DNA of 64,000 bases, taken from NCBI GenBank assembly GCA_937982565.1, contig CALJLN010000022.1, positions 10,832 to 74,831 of the forward strand, written 5' to 3'. This stretch comes from UBA2421 sp002343075. GTDB taxonomy: Bacteria > Planctomycetota > Phycisphaerae > Tepidisphaerales > Tepidisphaeraceae. Shown piece by piece: positions 17,724 through 26,624 of this stretch (the stretch's first letter is position 1; every line of letters begins with the position of its first letter). Position numbers and translations under genes: made by a program. The notes below the pieces were generated by a model. It had not been told where the DNA came from. It did not search any database and worked only from the letters and a program-made list of their open reading frames with translations.

Positions 17724-18554
17724 ATGCCGCGGTTGACGCGACGCGGGTCGCTCGGCAACTGCGTCGGCCTGGTCTCACTTTTTCGATGGATCGCGTACAT
17801 GCCGCCACTAGCGATGATCTTCGGGATGGCAGCCCTGAGCCTGGGTGCGGCATTTTGGGCAGCAGAGTCTCCGGCCACGGTGCCGACGAAGCAGATTCGT
17901 CTTGTGCTGGTCGGCGATTCCACCGTCACCGATACCGCCGGATGGGGTCTGGGCTTTCGCAAGCTTCTCACCGCAGATGTGGAGTGCATCAACCTCGCCA
18001 AGGGAGGCCGCAGTTCCAGGAGTTTTCGCGCCGAGGGCCACTGGGATACGGTTGCGGATTTGAAGCCGGATTACGTCCTCATCCAGTTCGGACATAACGA
18101 CCAGCCGGGTAAAGGCCCCGAGCGCGAGACCGACGCAGCGACCGAATTCCCGGAAAACCTCGCTCGATATGTGCGCGAAGCGCGTGATGCCGGCGCAACC
18201 CCCATTCTCGTCACATCGCTCACGCGGCGTCGATTTGGGAACGATGGAAAAATTCACTCCGACCTCGACCCCTACGTCGCCGGCTGCCGCGCTGCAGCCG
18301 AGCAAACTGGGGCACCGCTGATCGACCTGCACTCCCGCAGCATCGAGTTTTGTAATGCGCTTGGAAGGGATCGCTGCGAGCAGGAACTTTCTCCCCGGAA
18401 AGATGATGGCAGCTACGACAGCACCCATCTGACCGCCCATGGCAGCGACTTGATCGCGCCGCTCGTGGCGGCAGAGTTGGTTCGCGTGGTGCCGGATTTG
18501 GGGCCGCACATCCACAGGAAGGCACCCGCGACAGAAGGAACGCGCAATCAATGA
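17724..18554 (+). CDS. Rhamnogalacturonan acetylesterase-like SGNH hydrolase (CE12 type)
   Basis: About 276 residues. SGNH blocks are present: RLVLVGDSTVTD (catalytic Ser), NLAKGGRSSRSF (Gly), LIQFGHNDQPGKG (Asn) and DSTHLTAHGSDL (Asp/His). This matches rhamnogalacturonan acetylesterases that remove acetyl groups from pectin. A hydrophobic stretch MPPLAMIFGMAALSLGAAFW before the domain suggests export. The start could be 17646, 17724 or 17799 and none has a strong ribosome site. The last four bases overlap the GH28 gene (ATGA), so the two are coupled. Confidence 0.8.
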   Translation: MPRLTRRGSLGNCVGLVSLFRWIAYMPPLAMIFGMAALSLGAAFWAAESPATVPTKQIRLVLVGDSTVTDTAGWGLGFRKLLTADVECINLAKGGRSSRSFRAEGHWDTVADLKPDYVLIQFGHNDQPGKGPERETDAATEFPENLARYVREARDAGATPILVTSLTRRRFGNDGKIHSDLDPYVAGCRAAAEQTGAPLIDLHSRSIEFCNALGRDRCEQELSPRKDDGSYDSTHLTAHGSDLIAPLVAAELVRVVPDLGPHIHRKAPATEGTRNQ

Positions 18555-19915
18555 TGTATGACATCACCCAGTTCGGTGCCGTCGGCGACGGAAGCACGTT
18601 CGCCGGTTCAGCGATTCACAGCGCAATCGATGCCGCCGCCGGCGCGGGCGGCGGGACGGTTGTTGTTCCCGCGGGCCGTTTCCTCACTGGATCAATCACT
18701 CTTAAGAGTAACATCACGCTTCACCTCGAACCCGGTGCCGTACTGCTTGGCACTGGTAACCCCGACCACTTTCCGCTCTGGCGCAGCAAGTGGGAAGGCA
18801 CCGCCGTCGACGGCCAGCCTGGCCGTGCGCCGATGATTGGAGGCGAAGGACTGCGAAACATCGCCATTACGGGCCGGGGCACGATTGACGGCGCGGGAAA
18901 GTGGTGGTGGCAGAACATGAAAACCATGTCGCCACCGAATGTCCGGCCGACGCTCATCCGGTTTGTCGACTGCTACAATGTTCGCATCGAGGGTATCACC
19001 GTCACCAACTCTCCGAGTTGGACCATCACTCCGCTGGCTTGCGACAACGTGACCATCACCGGTATCACCGTCATCAACCCACCCGATTCGCCCAACACCG
19101 ATGGAATCAACCCCGACTCATGCCGGAATGTGCGCATCAGCGACTGCCATATTGATGTGGGCGACGACTGCATCACCATCAAAAGCGGCAAGGAAACCGA
19201 TAACCGTCAGCGATACCAGGCGTGTGAGAACATCACCATCACCAACTGCACCCTGCTCCACGGTCACGGCGGTGTGGTCATCGGCAGTGAGATAACCGGG
19301 TCGGTGAGAAACGTGGTCATCAGCAACTGTGTCTTCATCGGCACGGATCGCGGCATCCGGATCAAGGCCCGCCGAGGTCGTGGCGGGGTGGTGGAAGACA
19401 TTCGCGCCAGTAACCTGATTATGGATGGCGTGCTTTGTCCGATCGTGGTTAACCTTTTCTACGGCTGCGGGGCATGGGGCGACAAGAAAGTGACCGAAAC
19501 CGGCCCGATGCCGGTTAATGAGGGCACGCCGCAGTTCCGGCGGTTCCGATTCAGCAATATCACCGCACGCAGGGTGAAGTTTGCCGCCGCCTACATCCTC
19601 GGGCTGCCGGAGATGTTTGCGCAGGACATGATCATCAGCGATTGCTCGCTGCACCTTGACCCGGACAACACCGAATCGGGCACGGCGGCGATGGCGTCGG
19701 TGGCCAAGGTGCAGTGTCGGGGCGGATTTACGGCGCAGAACGTTGATCAACTGATCCTCCGAAACGTCGATGTGGCTCATCAGGTGGGCCCGGCGTTTTC
19801 CATCGAAAACGGGCGGTCGATCGAACTTCGCGGCATTACCGCACGAACGCCCGACGAATCGGTCGAGCCTGTCGAACTGCGAAATATTGTCGATTCGAGC
19901 GTCATCAACACGTAA
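18551..19915 (+). CDS. GH28 polygalacturonase-type glycoside hydrolase
   Basis: 454 residues of right-handed parallel beta-helix. All four GH28 signatures are visible: NTDGINPD, GDDCITIKSG (the paired Asp), GHGGVVIGSE and RGIRIKA. The N-terminus (MMYDITQFGAVGDGS) begins directly with the pectate-lyase-3-like segment and has no signal peptide, so the enzyme is probably cytoplasmic or the leader is lost. A cytoplasmic location would suit digestion of imported oligogalacturonides or rhamnogalacturonan fragments. It is coupled to the acetylesterase by a four-base overlap. Confidence 0.92.
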   Translation: MMYDITQFGAVGDGSTFAGSAIHSAIDAAAGAGGGTVVVPAGRFLTGSITLKSNITLHLEPGAVLLGTGNPDHFPLWRSKWEGTAVDGQPGRAPMIGGEGLRNIAITGRGTIDGAGKWWWQNMKTMSPPNVRPTLIRFVDCYNVRIEGITVTNSPSWTITPLACDNVTITGITVINPPDSPNTDGINPDSCRNVRISDCHIDVGDDCITIKSGKETDNRQRYQACENITITNCTLLHGHGGVVIGSEITGSVRNVVISNCVFIGTDRGIRIKARRGRGGVVEDIRASNLIMDGVLCPIVVNLFYGCGAWGDKKVTETGPMPVNEGTPQFRRFRFSNITARRVKFAAAYILGLPEMFAQDMIISDCSLHLDPDNTESGTAAMASVAKVQCRGGFTAQNVDQLILRNVDVAHQVGPAFSIENGRSIELRGITARTPDESVEPVELRNIVDSSVINT

Positions 19916-19951
19916 GCGGCTGGCCTGAAACTGGGTAACATTTCCGACAGC

Positions 19952-20968
19952 ATGAGTAGTAAGCAGACAAGATTGGCCATGATCGGCACGCGCGGCCACC
20001 ACGGGATCGTGCTTCGGGAACTGGCGGCACTGCCAGCGGTAGATCTCGTTGCGGCCGCCTCCGGCGGCGAGGGTGATTCAACCGCGGCGATCACCGAGTG
20101 GTGCGGCAAGAATGATCGCGCGCCGACGATGTTCGACAACTGGCGCGAGATGCTCGACGCCGTAAAGCCCGATGCCGCCGTCGTTTGCGGGCCGTTTGAG
20201 CTGCATGCAGAGATGATTAGCGCCGCTATGCAGCGGGGCATTCATGTCTTTGCCGAGAAGCCCTGCGCGCTGACGTTCGATGATCTCGCGGCGATCCGAC
20301 AATGTGCCGAGGCCCACCCGGCGATTCACCTTGCGGCGATGATGCAAAGCCGATACGACCCCGGCTTCTACACCGCCTGGAGGTTGATCGGCGAAGGCGC
20401 GATCGGCGAGGTGCGGCTTATCAATGCCCGAAAAGCGTACAAGAGAGGCCAGCGCGCCGACTATTACCGCAACCGGCAAACTTATGGCGGCACCATTCCC
20501 TGGGTGGGGAGCCATGCGATCGACTGGATGTTGTGGTTTGCCGGGGTGCGGCCAGAGTCGGTCACCGCCGCCCAATCGCGAATGCACAACGGCGGTATCG
20601 GCACGATGGAATCGTCGGCGGCTTGCCTTTTTAGGCTCGCGGGGGAACGAATCGGGACGGTCAGCATCGATGTGCTCCGGCCAGAAAATGCAACCACCCA
20701 CGGCGACGACTGGATCCGCGCGGTCGGGTCGGCCGGGGTAATCGAAGCGCGGCCCGATCGAATTACTCTTATCAACGCCGGCAACGACGGCACACTGCCC
20801 GTCGCCGTCGCCTGCGACCGCAAGCCCTTCGCAGATTTCATCCAACACATTCGCGGCGAACGCAATGCGATCATCGGTGCGCCAGAGACAATCAACCTCA
20901 CCGAAGCTCTTTTGCTTGCCCAGCAGTCGGCGGATGAACAGCGGGAAGTTTACTTTCCTCAACAGTAA
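19952..20968 (+). CDS. Gfo/Idh/MocA-family oxidoreductase
   Basis: 338 residues. An N-terminal Rossmann segment (LAMIGTRGHHGIVLRELA; the usual GxGxxG is relaxed) precedes the family AEKP motif in VFAEKPCAL. The C-terminal domain has GGTIPWVGSHAIDWMLWFAG with the conserved His. It follows GH28 by 36 bases on the same strand. The last 71 bases overlap the convergent symporter gene, so both proteins share that DNA in opposite strands. It probably oxidises a pectin-derived sugar or uronate; the substrate is not readable. Confidence 0.88.
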   Translation: MSSKQTRLAMIGTRGHHGIVLRELAALPAVDLVAAASGGEGDSTAAITEWCGKNDRAPTMFDNWREMLDAVKPDAAVVCGPFELHAEMISAAMQRGIHVFAEKPCALTFDDLAAIRQCAEAHPAIHLAAMMQSRYDPGFYTAWRLIGEGAIGEVRLINARKAYKRGQRADYYRNRQTYGGTIPWVGSHAIDWMLWFAGVRPESVTAAQSRMHNGGIGTMESSAACLFRLAGERIGTVSIDVLRPENATTHGDDWIRAVGSAGVIEARPDRITLINAGNDGTLPVAVACDRKPFADFIQHIRGERNAIIGAPETINLTEALLLAQQSADEQREVYFPQQ

Positions 20969-22967
20969 AGCCGCGCGGCTCGCCGGGCGCATCCACCCGT
21001 CCATCGTCATTTGCATCGCGCTTCATCGTCGACAGTGCACGGAAGAAGTCGAAAATATCGCGTATCCCCCCAATGCTGAACCAGACAAGCGTTGCAACCG
21101 CGATGATGAACGGGAAGCCGATCGCGGTGATCATCCAGTAGTTCGCCCACCAACTGACGGGCCAGTCGTAGAATGCGATGTTCCAGATCGAGATGACGAC
21201 GTTCACCGCCAGCAACATCATCGCCCACCAGAAAATGCCGCCGGACACGAGCTTGTCGGTAAAGGTGAAATTGGAGTCAAACTTCAGGATGTTGCGCAAC
21301 GAGAAGCGATGCCGAAGCGATGTCGAGGTGCCTGCGTTTTCACCTTCGAGGGCATATTCCCCGCGGTGCAGCATCTTGTCGAGGTTGTAATCTTGCCGGC
21401 ACGTCAGCAGCGAAACAACGATGTAAACCGCCACCGCGGCGAGGGCCGCGACGAAAGCAGTTTGCAGGCCGTTAAAGAAAAACCTGGCCGGCGTCGCAAT
21501 ATCAAAATTGGCTGCCAGCGACTGCACAATCGCCCAGCCGGTGGAGTTACTCATGACGACGCCCAGGAGCGTTAGAATCGACCCAGTAAGCCCGGCAGCC
21601 CATGCCGCCGAGGTCGTGCCCTTTCGCCAGTAAAGCCCCCCGATGATGGCCGCCCCCGCCCCGCCGGTGAACACCCCCGCCGTCAGTGCCCACCAGAGCG
21701 TGATGTACTGAGTCTGTTGAAACAACAGGCTGAAACAAAACCCGAAAGTCGCCACGCCGATGACCGAAAAACGCAATGCCCAGATGTGTTGCATCGGCGT
21801 AAACGCCTTCTTCCGTAGCGGGACAATCACATCCTGCACAAAAATGCTGCCCCATGAGTGCATATGCCCCGAGTCGCCCGCGAGCAGCCCCATGACCATC
21901 ATCGCCACAAACAGCCCCTTCACGCCCACCGGCAGGAGGTAACTGAGCGCAATCGGCACCGTCATCTGCTTCTGAATGTAAGGGTCTTCAATCGAATTGA
22001 TGCTGGCATGAATCGGCGCCGCGGTCTCGGTGAAATCGGGGTGCTGCAGATAAGTCAACGCACAGACGCCAAGCAAAAGAATCATCAGCAGCCGCGCGTA
22101 GGTTCGCCAGTGGCCCAGCACATGACCCATACGCGATTCGTGCGCCGACTTTGCCGCGGAGTTGAAGCCCTGCTTATTCTGCAGCGCCATGGTCGTGTAA
22201 ATGTTCAGCAGCAGTGCCATGACGATGAAGGCAAAGTTAAAATCTTCCACTTCATGGGCATCAAACGGGTCGATATGCGAGTACCCCGGCGGCGCGTTGG
22301 CCATCGTTTCGACTACTTCCGGCCAGGTGATGATGAACGAAATCGCGATCGCGATAATGATGTAGATTCCGTGCGACAGAATGCCCTCTATGCAATCTGT
22401 CACCATCAGCGTCACCTGCCCGCCCACCAGGATCATGAAGACCGTACACGACAGGTACGCCGCCATGATGAGGGCCATCGTGCTAAGGTCAAACCCCATC
22501 ACGTTCACATGATGCGGCAACTGCAGAAAGTAGATGAAGAACCGCGCGCTCACTGCGGGAAAAATGCCGTAGTTGAGGATGCCGCTCAGAAACGCCAGGC
22601 CGCCCATGTAGAGCCTGAACCCCCGGCTGTATCGCTTCTCAAGGAACTGCGCCAATGTCATGGCACGGGTCTCGCGGAAGCGGTAGACCACAAAACCGGT
22701 GATGCCGATCAGCAAGATTACGGGGACAGAGATCTTCTCCCAGAAGTTAAGCACAAACCCGCTCACCAGCACGATCTCAAACTTGCTCATCGTGTTGGCC
22801 AGGCCGGAGTCTGACTCGCCTCGGGCGTTGGCGAGCAGGTATCGGCCAGCGCACCGCCCTGCCGAGAGGAAGTCGGCAACGCTTCGGACGTATCGATGCG
22901 TGAAAATCGCAACGCCAAACACCAGAAGAATCGGCAGCGCGACGAGAATCCAGTCAATAGTGTGCAT
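20898..22967 (-). CDS. Sodium/solute symporter (SSS family)
   Basis: 689 residues with about 13-14 transmembrane helices. SSS features are visible: FLSAGRCAGRYLLANARGE near the N-terminus, GITGFVVYRFRETRAMTLAQ leading to FLEKRYSRGFRLYMG, and the long central helices with LLAGDSGHMHSWGSIFVQD. The C-terminal soluble tail (TMKRDANDDGRVDAPGEP) carries an acidic segment. It is convergent with the oxidoreductase and divergent from the pectate lyase, sharing a 256-base control region with the latter. The natural cargo in this locus would be galacturonate or its oligomers. Confidence 0.9.
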   Translation of the reverse strand: MHTIDWILVALPILLVFGVAIFTHRYVRSVADFLSAGRCAGRYLLANARGESDSGLANTMSKFEIVLVSGFVLNFWEKISVPVILLIGITGFVVYRFRETRAMTLAQFLEKRYSRGFRLYMGGLAFLSGILNYGIFPAVSARFFIYFLQLPHHVNVMGFDLSTMALIMAAYLSCTVFMILVGGQVTLMVTDCIEGILSHGIYIIIAIAISFIITWPEVVETMANAPPGYSHIDPFDAHEVEDFNFAFIVMALLLNIYTTMALQNKQGFNSAAKSAHESRMGHVLGHWRTYARLLMILLLGVCALTYLQHPDFTETAAPIHASINSIEDPYIQKQMTVPIALSYLLPVGVKGLFVAMMVMGLLAGDSGHMHSWGSIFVQDVIVPLRKKAFTPMQHIWALRFSVIGVATFGFCFSLLFQQTQYITLWWALTAGVFTGGAGAAIIGGLYWRKGTTSAAWAAGLTGSILTLLGVVMSNSTGWAIVQSLAANFDIATPARFFFNGLQTAFVAALAAVAVYIVVSLLTCRQDYNLDKMLHRGEYALEGENAGTSTSLRHRFSLRNILKFDSNFTFTDKLVSGGIFWWAMMLLAVNVVISIWNIAFYDWPVSWWANYWMITAIGFPFIIAVATLVWFSIGGIRDIFDFFRALSTMKRDANDDGRVDAPGEPRGFTVEESKLPAVHPPTAGQAKELR

Positions 22968-23223
22968 AGAAGTGATTACCCGAAGACCTCAATCCGCGAC
23001 ATTTCCGCTCATTCAATACCACGAATCACAAACACCCGCCGCATCCTGCGATGCCAAAACTGTGACACAAATCGACCAGCGGCACCCGATTTACCCGATC
23101 TGCGCTCTTTGAGAAGACTCTGACGCTGGATTGCACTGCCTTCGCCGCAAAAGCGAAATAGATTGCCGATGCCGCACAACAACTTTGGCGTAAACTGCCC
23201 CCGGGTGGTTTGAGGAGACATGA

Positions 23224-25587
23224 ATGCCTGGAATACGAAGTTTTTGCCAGCCCGGTGCAGGGTTGGCAGTCGGCTCGATACTCATCATAACGTCGGTAGC
23301 AGGTGCCCAATCAGCATTTCCCGGGGCGGACGGCGCAGCGCGCAACGTCACCGGCGGCCGCGGGGGCATTGTTTATCATGTGACGAAGCTTAACTCGGCA
23401 ATTGACGACCCCCAGCGGAACGATCCCGGCACAATCCGGTACGGCCTGAACAGTGCCAACTTCCCCGCGGGCGTGCCGCGCACCATCGTTTTTGACGTCG
23501 GGGGCGTGTTTCATCTGGGCCGTCTGCCACAACCAGCAAACAACTGGAACCCCAACGGTAACGGCTGGGACGCGCAATCTCGACTCACCATTGGCGGAGC
23601 CAATGTCACCCTCGCCGGCCAGACCGCGCCGGGCGCCGGCGTCATTTTCATGGGCGGCGGACTGAAACCGCAGGGCGATAACAACATTATCCGCAACATC
23701 ACCGTCGCCTCCGGCTACGGCCTGCAGGGATGGTGGAGCCCCGGCAACCCCATGCGCGACGCGCCCGGCACGCCCGGCGCAGGCACGGATGCATCGCAGT
23801 GGTTTCCCGATAACACAGTCTATGACGCAATGGACATCGCTGGCACCAACATCATGATCGATCACGTCAGTACGCTTTTTGCGACGGACGAAGTGATCTC
23901 GATGAACGAGGTGGCCAACAACATCACTGTGCAGTACAGCAACATCTCGCAGGGGCTGAACTATCCGCAGTGGGATGCCGAGGGCGGCGGGCTGACGGGC
24001 CATGCATTTGCATCGCTCCTCACGGCAGGCTCGACAACAACGCCGGCGGCCATCAGCTTTCATCACAATCTCTACGCCCACCACAAGGGCCGACTGCCAC
24101 AACTTGGAACAATTACTGGAAGCCAGGGCGCCTTCTACGATTTTCGTAACAATGTCTTCTATAACTGGCTCGGAACGGCAGGCAATAAGAGCGGCAACAC
24201 GTCGCTCAACCTCGTCAACAACTTTTATCTGGCCGGCAATGGCGGCGATAGCCCGATCGGCGGGACCAACCCGGGCCTGACCACGGCCAACGGCGGCACG
24301 GGTGTGCTCGCCGGGAGCACCACGGTCCATCGAACTGGCAACCTGCTCGACAGCAACCGCGATGGCGACGCCAACGACGGTGCCGCACTCGCCGCTGGCG
24401 GTGCCGCCAACCCGCTTTGGCGGGCGGGTTCGTCGACCTACTCCGGTGTGACCGACACCGCCCATGCCGCCTACGATCGTGTGTTGAACTACATGGGCGC
24501 AAACTGGTGGCAGCGCGACGCCGTAATCGATTCTCCCGACGAACGCCTCATTCACGAAACGCGCACGGGAACGGGCAAGATCATGGCCTGGGCTGACGAC
24601 CCCTGGAACAACGACCCATCGGAAGGTGCCGAGTGGCGCGCACTGCTCAACACGCCCGCAACCTTCCGCCCCGCCAACTTTGATACTGATCAGGACGGAA
24701 TGCCCGACTGGTGGGAAGCATCGCTCGGGCTGAATCCAGACGTCGCCAACAACAACGGCGACTTCGATTCAGATGGCTACACCGATCTTGAAGAATACCT
24801 GAACGAGCTTGCGGCCTGGCCCGCGCCCAAGCCGCTGGTGTGGGCAGGCAACGATGGCCGTTATGCCCTACAAGACAATTGGGACATTAAGTGGCAGCCG
24901 TCGCGCTATGACATCGTGCAGGTGAACGCCGGCACCGCGACCATCGACGCCGTCGGGCAGGCTGCGGGCGTACTTCAGATTGCCGCCGGCGCGACCGTCC
25001 GGCTGGAATCGGGCACGAACCTCACCCAGCGAATCAACGCCGTGGCGAGCAGCGGAAGGCTCGACGTGACCAACAATGCGTTGATCATTGACTACGCCGG
25101 GCCAACTTCTCTTGCATCCATCGCGGCGCAGATTCAGTCGGCCCGCAACGGCGGCACCTGGGATGGCAGCGGCATCACCAGCACACTCGCCGATGCATCG
25201 CAGTTCACGCTCGGTTTCGGCGAGGCCTCGACTATCCTGGGCTTGCTCCCCGGCCAACTTGGCACGTTCCGCGGGCAGACTGTGGACGATACGAGCATTC
25301 TGATCCTGTTTACGCTGTATGGCGACGCAACCCTCGATCGTTCGGTGAATCTCAATGACTTCACAGCACTCGCGGCCAGCTTCGGCGGGGCCGGGTCGTG
25401 GGCCAATGGCGATTTTGATGGCAACGGCAGCATCAACCTAGACGATTTTACCGTTCTCGCTGCCAACTTCGGCCTGACCATGCCCGCCGAGTTATCACGC
25501 GGCGCGGTGCCCGAGCCGATTTCGATGATGCTGCCCGCCGCTGCGCTGGCGATGATCACCCGCAGGCGCGGTCCCAAGCTCTTTTGA
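23224..25587 (+). CDS. Secreted pectate lyase with calcium-binding repeats, dockerin and PEP-CTERM tail
   Basis: 787 residues. The signal peptide ends near AGAQSAF. The beta-helix lyase domain (about 35-420) has LTIGGANVTLAGQTAPGAG, IMIDHVSTLFATDE and the catalytic-type HHNLYAHHKGRLPQLG. Next is a thrombospondin-type-3-like Ca site (DTDQDGMPDWWEASLGLNPD), a probable autotransporter-like or carbohydrate-binding beta region (610-690), a type I dockerin (GDATLDRSVNLNDFTALAAS plus a second DFDGNGSINLDDFT loop) and a PEP-CTERM sorting signal (VPEPISMMLPAA with terminal RRR). GAGGAG six bases before the ATG fixes the start. It works outside the cell with the esterase downstream. Confidence 0.92.
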   Translation: MPGIRSFCQPGAGLAVGSILIITSVAGAQSAFPGADGAARNVTGGRGGIVYHVTKLNSAIDDPQRNDPGTIRYGLNSANFPAGVPRTIVFDVGGVFHLGRLPQPANNWNPNGNGWDAQSRLTIGGANVTLAGQTAPGAGVIFMGGGLKPQGDNNIIRNITVASGYGLQGWWSPGNPMRDAPGTPGAGTDASQWFPDNTVYDAMDIAGTNIMIDHVSTLFATDEVISMNEVANNITVQYSNISQGLNYPQWDAEGGGLTGHAFASLLTAGSTTTPAAISFHHNLYAHHKGRLPQLGTITGSQGAFYDFRNNVFYNWLGTAGNKSGNTSLNLVNNFYLAGNGGDSPIGGTNPGLTTANGGTGVLAGSTTVHRTGNLLDSNRDGDANDGAALAAGGAANPLWRAGSSTYSGVTDTAHAAYDRVLNYMGANWWQRDAVIDSPDERLIHETRTGTGKIMAWADDPWNNDPSEGAEWRALLNTPATFRPANFDTDQDGMPDWWEASLGLNPDVANNNGDFDSDGYTDLEEYLNELAAWPAPKPLVWAGNDGRYALQDNWDIKWQPSRYDIVQVNAGTATIDAVGQAAGVLQIAAGATVRLESGTNLTQRINAVASSGRLDVTNNALIIDYAGPTSLASIAAQIQSARNGGTWDGSGITSTLADASQFTLGFGEASTILGLLPGQLGTFRGQTVDDTSILILFTLYGDATLDRSVNLNDFTALAASFGGAGSWANGDFDGNGSINLDDFTVLAANFGLTMPAELSRGAVPEPISMMLPAAALAMITRRRGPKLF

Positions 25588-25600
25588 AGGAAAACCCTCG

Positions 25601-26617
25601 ATGCTGAATCTCTCCGCGCGGTCGATCGTTATGCTGGCAATGGTGATGTGCTGCAGCAACTTCGCGCTGGCACAGGAGCGACGGCGGGTTGTAGTCGCTG
25701 CCGACGGATCGGGTGACTTTACTGACGTTCAGTCGGCGGTGGATTCACTCGCTTCCGACGCCGAACCAGCCATCCTTCTGATCAAGCCCGGCACTTACAA
25801 GCAAATTCTGCGCATCGGCAAAAACGCCCCGCCGCTGCATTTCATCGGCGGCGGGAAGGACCCGAGCGAAACCGTGCTCACGTTTGACATGTATGCCAAC
25901 AGCATCATCCCACCAGCCACGCAACCCGTCGGCACCAGCGGCAGTTCGAGCACGGTCATCGATTCCAAAGACTTCATCGCTGAAAACCTGACATTTGAAA
26001 ACAACGCGGGTCAGGCGGCGCAGGCGGTGGCCATCAAGGTAATGAACGACCGCCACATCTTCCGCAACTGCCGTTTCATCGGCTGGCAGGACACGCTTTG
26101 CGCCGATTCGGGCCGGCAGTATTACTTTAACTGTTACATCGAAGGCCGGGTCGATTTCATCTTCGGCGGAGCGACGGCGGTGTTTGATCGGTGCACCATC
26201 CATAGCATCAACGGCGGGTACATCACCGCGGCCCGCACCAAGCCCCATCTGCCATTTGGCTATGTGTTTCTCGATTGCACCCTCACCGGCGAAGGCGAGC
26301 CGGCATTCCTTGGCCGCCCCTGGCAATGGGACCGCGGCAGCAATGCGTCGGTCACGTTCATCCGAACCAGGATGGGCGATCACATCCGGCCCGAAGGCTG
26401 GAACCCGTGGCACCTGAAAGACAAGCAAAACACCGACCCCGCATCAGTCACACGGTATGCCGAGTTTGGCTCGATGAATCTACGGGGCGACCGGCTTGAC
26501 GTCAGTAAGCGCGTGGATTGGTCAAGACAGTTAACCGCCGAAGAAGCGGCGGCGATCACCATTCCCAGCGTGCTGGCGGGTGACGACGGGTGGGACCCCA
26601 CGGCCACGCCCAGGTAA
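25601..26617 (+). CDS. Pectin methylesterase (CE8)
   Basis: 338 residues with a signal peptide (cleavage after ALAQ). CE8 features: VVAADGSGDFTDVQSAVDSL, the two catalytic Asp residues in GWQDTLCADSGRQYYF and GRVDFIFGG, and the Arg of FLGRPWQW. It lies 13 bases after the lyase, certainly one operon. Removing methyl esters is needed before pectate lyase can cut by beta-elimination, so the gene order makes functional sense. Confidence 0.93.
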   Translation: MLNLSARSIVMLAMVMCCSNFALAQERRRVVVAADGSGDFTDVQSAVDSLASDAEPAILLIKPGTYKQILRIGKNAPPLHFIGGGKDPSETVLTFDMYANSIIPPATQPVGTSGSSSTVIDSKDFIAENLTFENNAGQAAQAVAIKVMNDRHIFRNCRFIGWQDTLCADSGRQYYFNCYIEGRVDFIFGGATAVFDRCTIHSINGGYITAARTKPHLPFGYVFLDCTLTGEGEPAFLGRPWQWDRGSNASVTFIRTRMGDHIRPEGWNPWHLKDKQNTDPASVTRYAEFGSMNLRGDRLDVSKRVDWSRQLTAEEAAAITIPSVLAGDDGWDPTATPR

Positions 26618-26624
26618 TCGGTTA

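Noticed and set aside
23311..24555. 414-codon minus-strand frame opposite the pectate lyase
   Set aside because: Antisense shadow without recognisable protein features.
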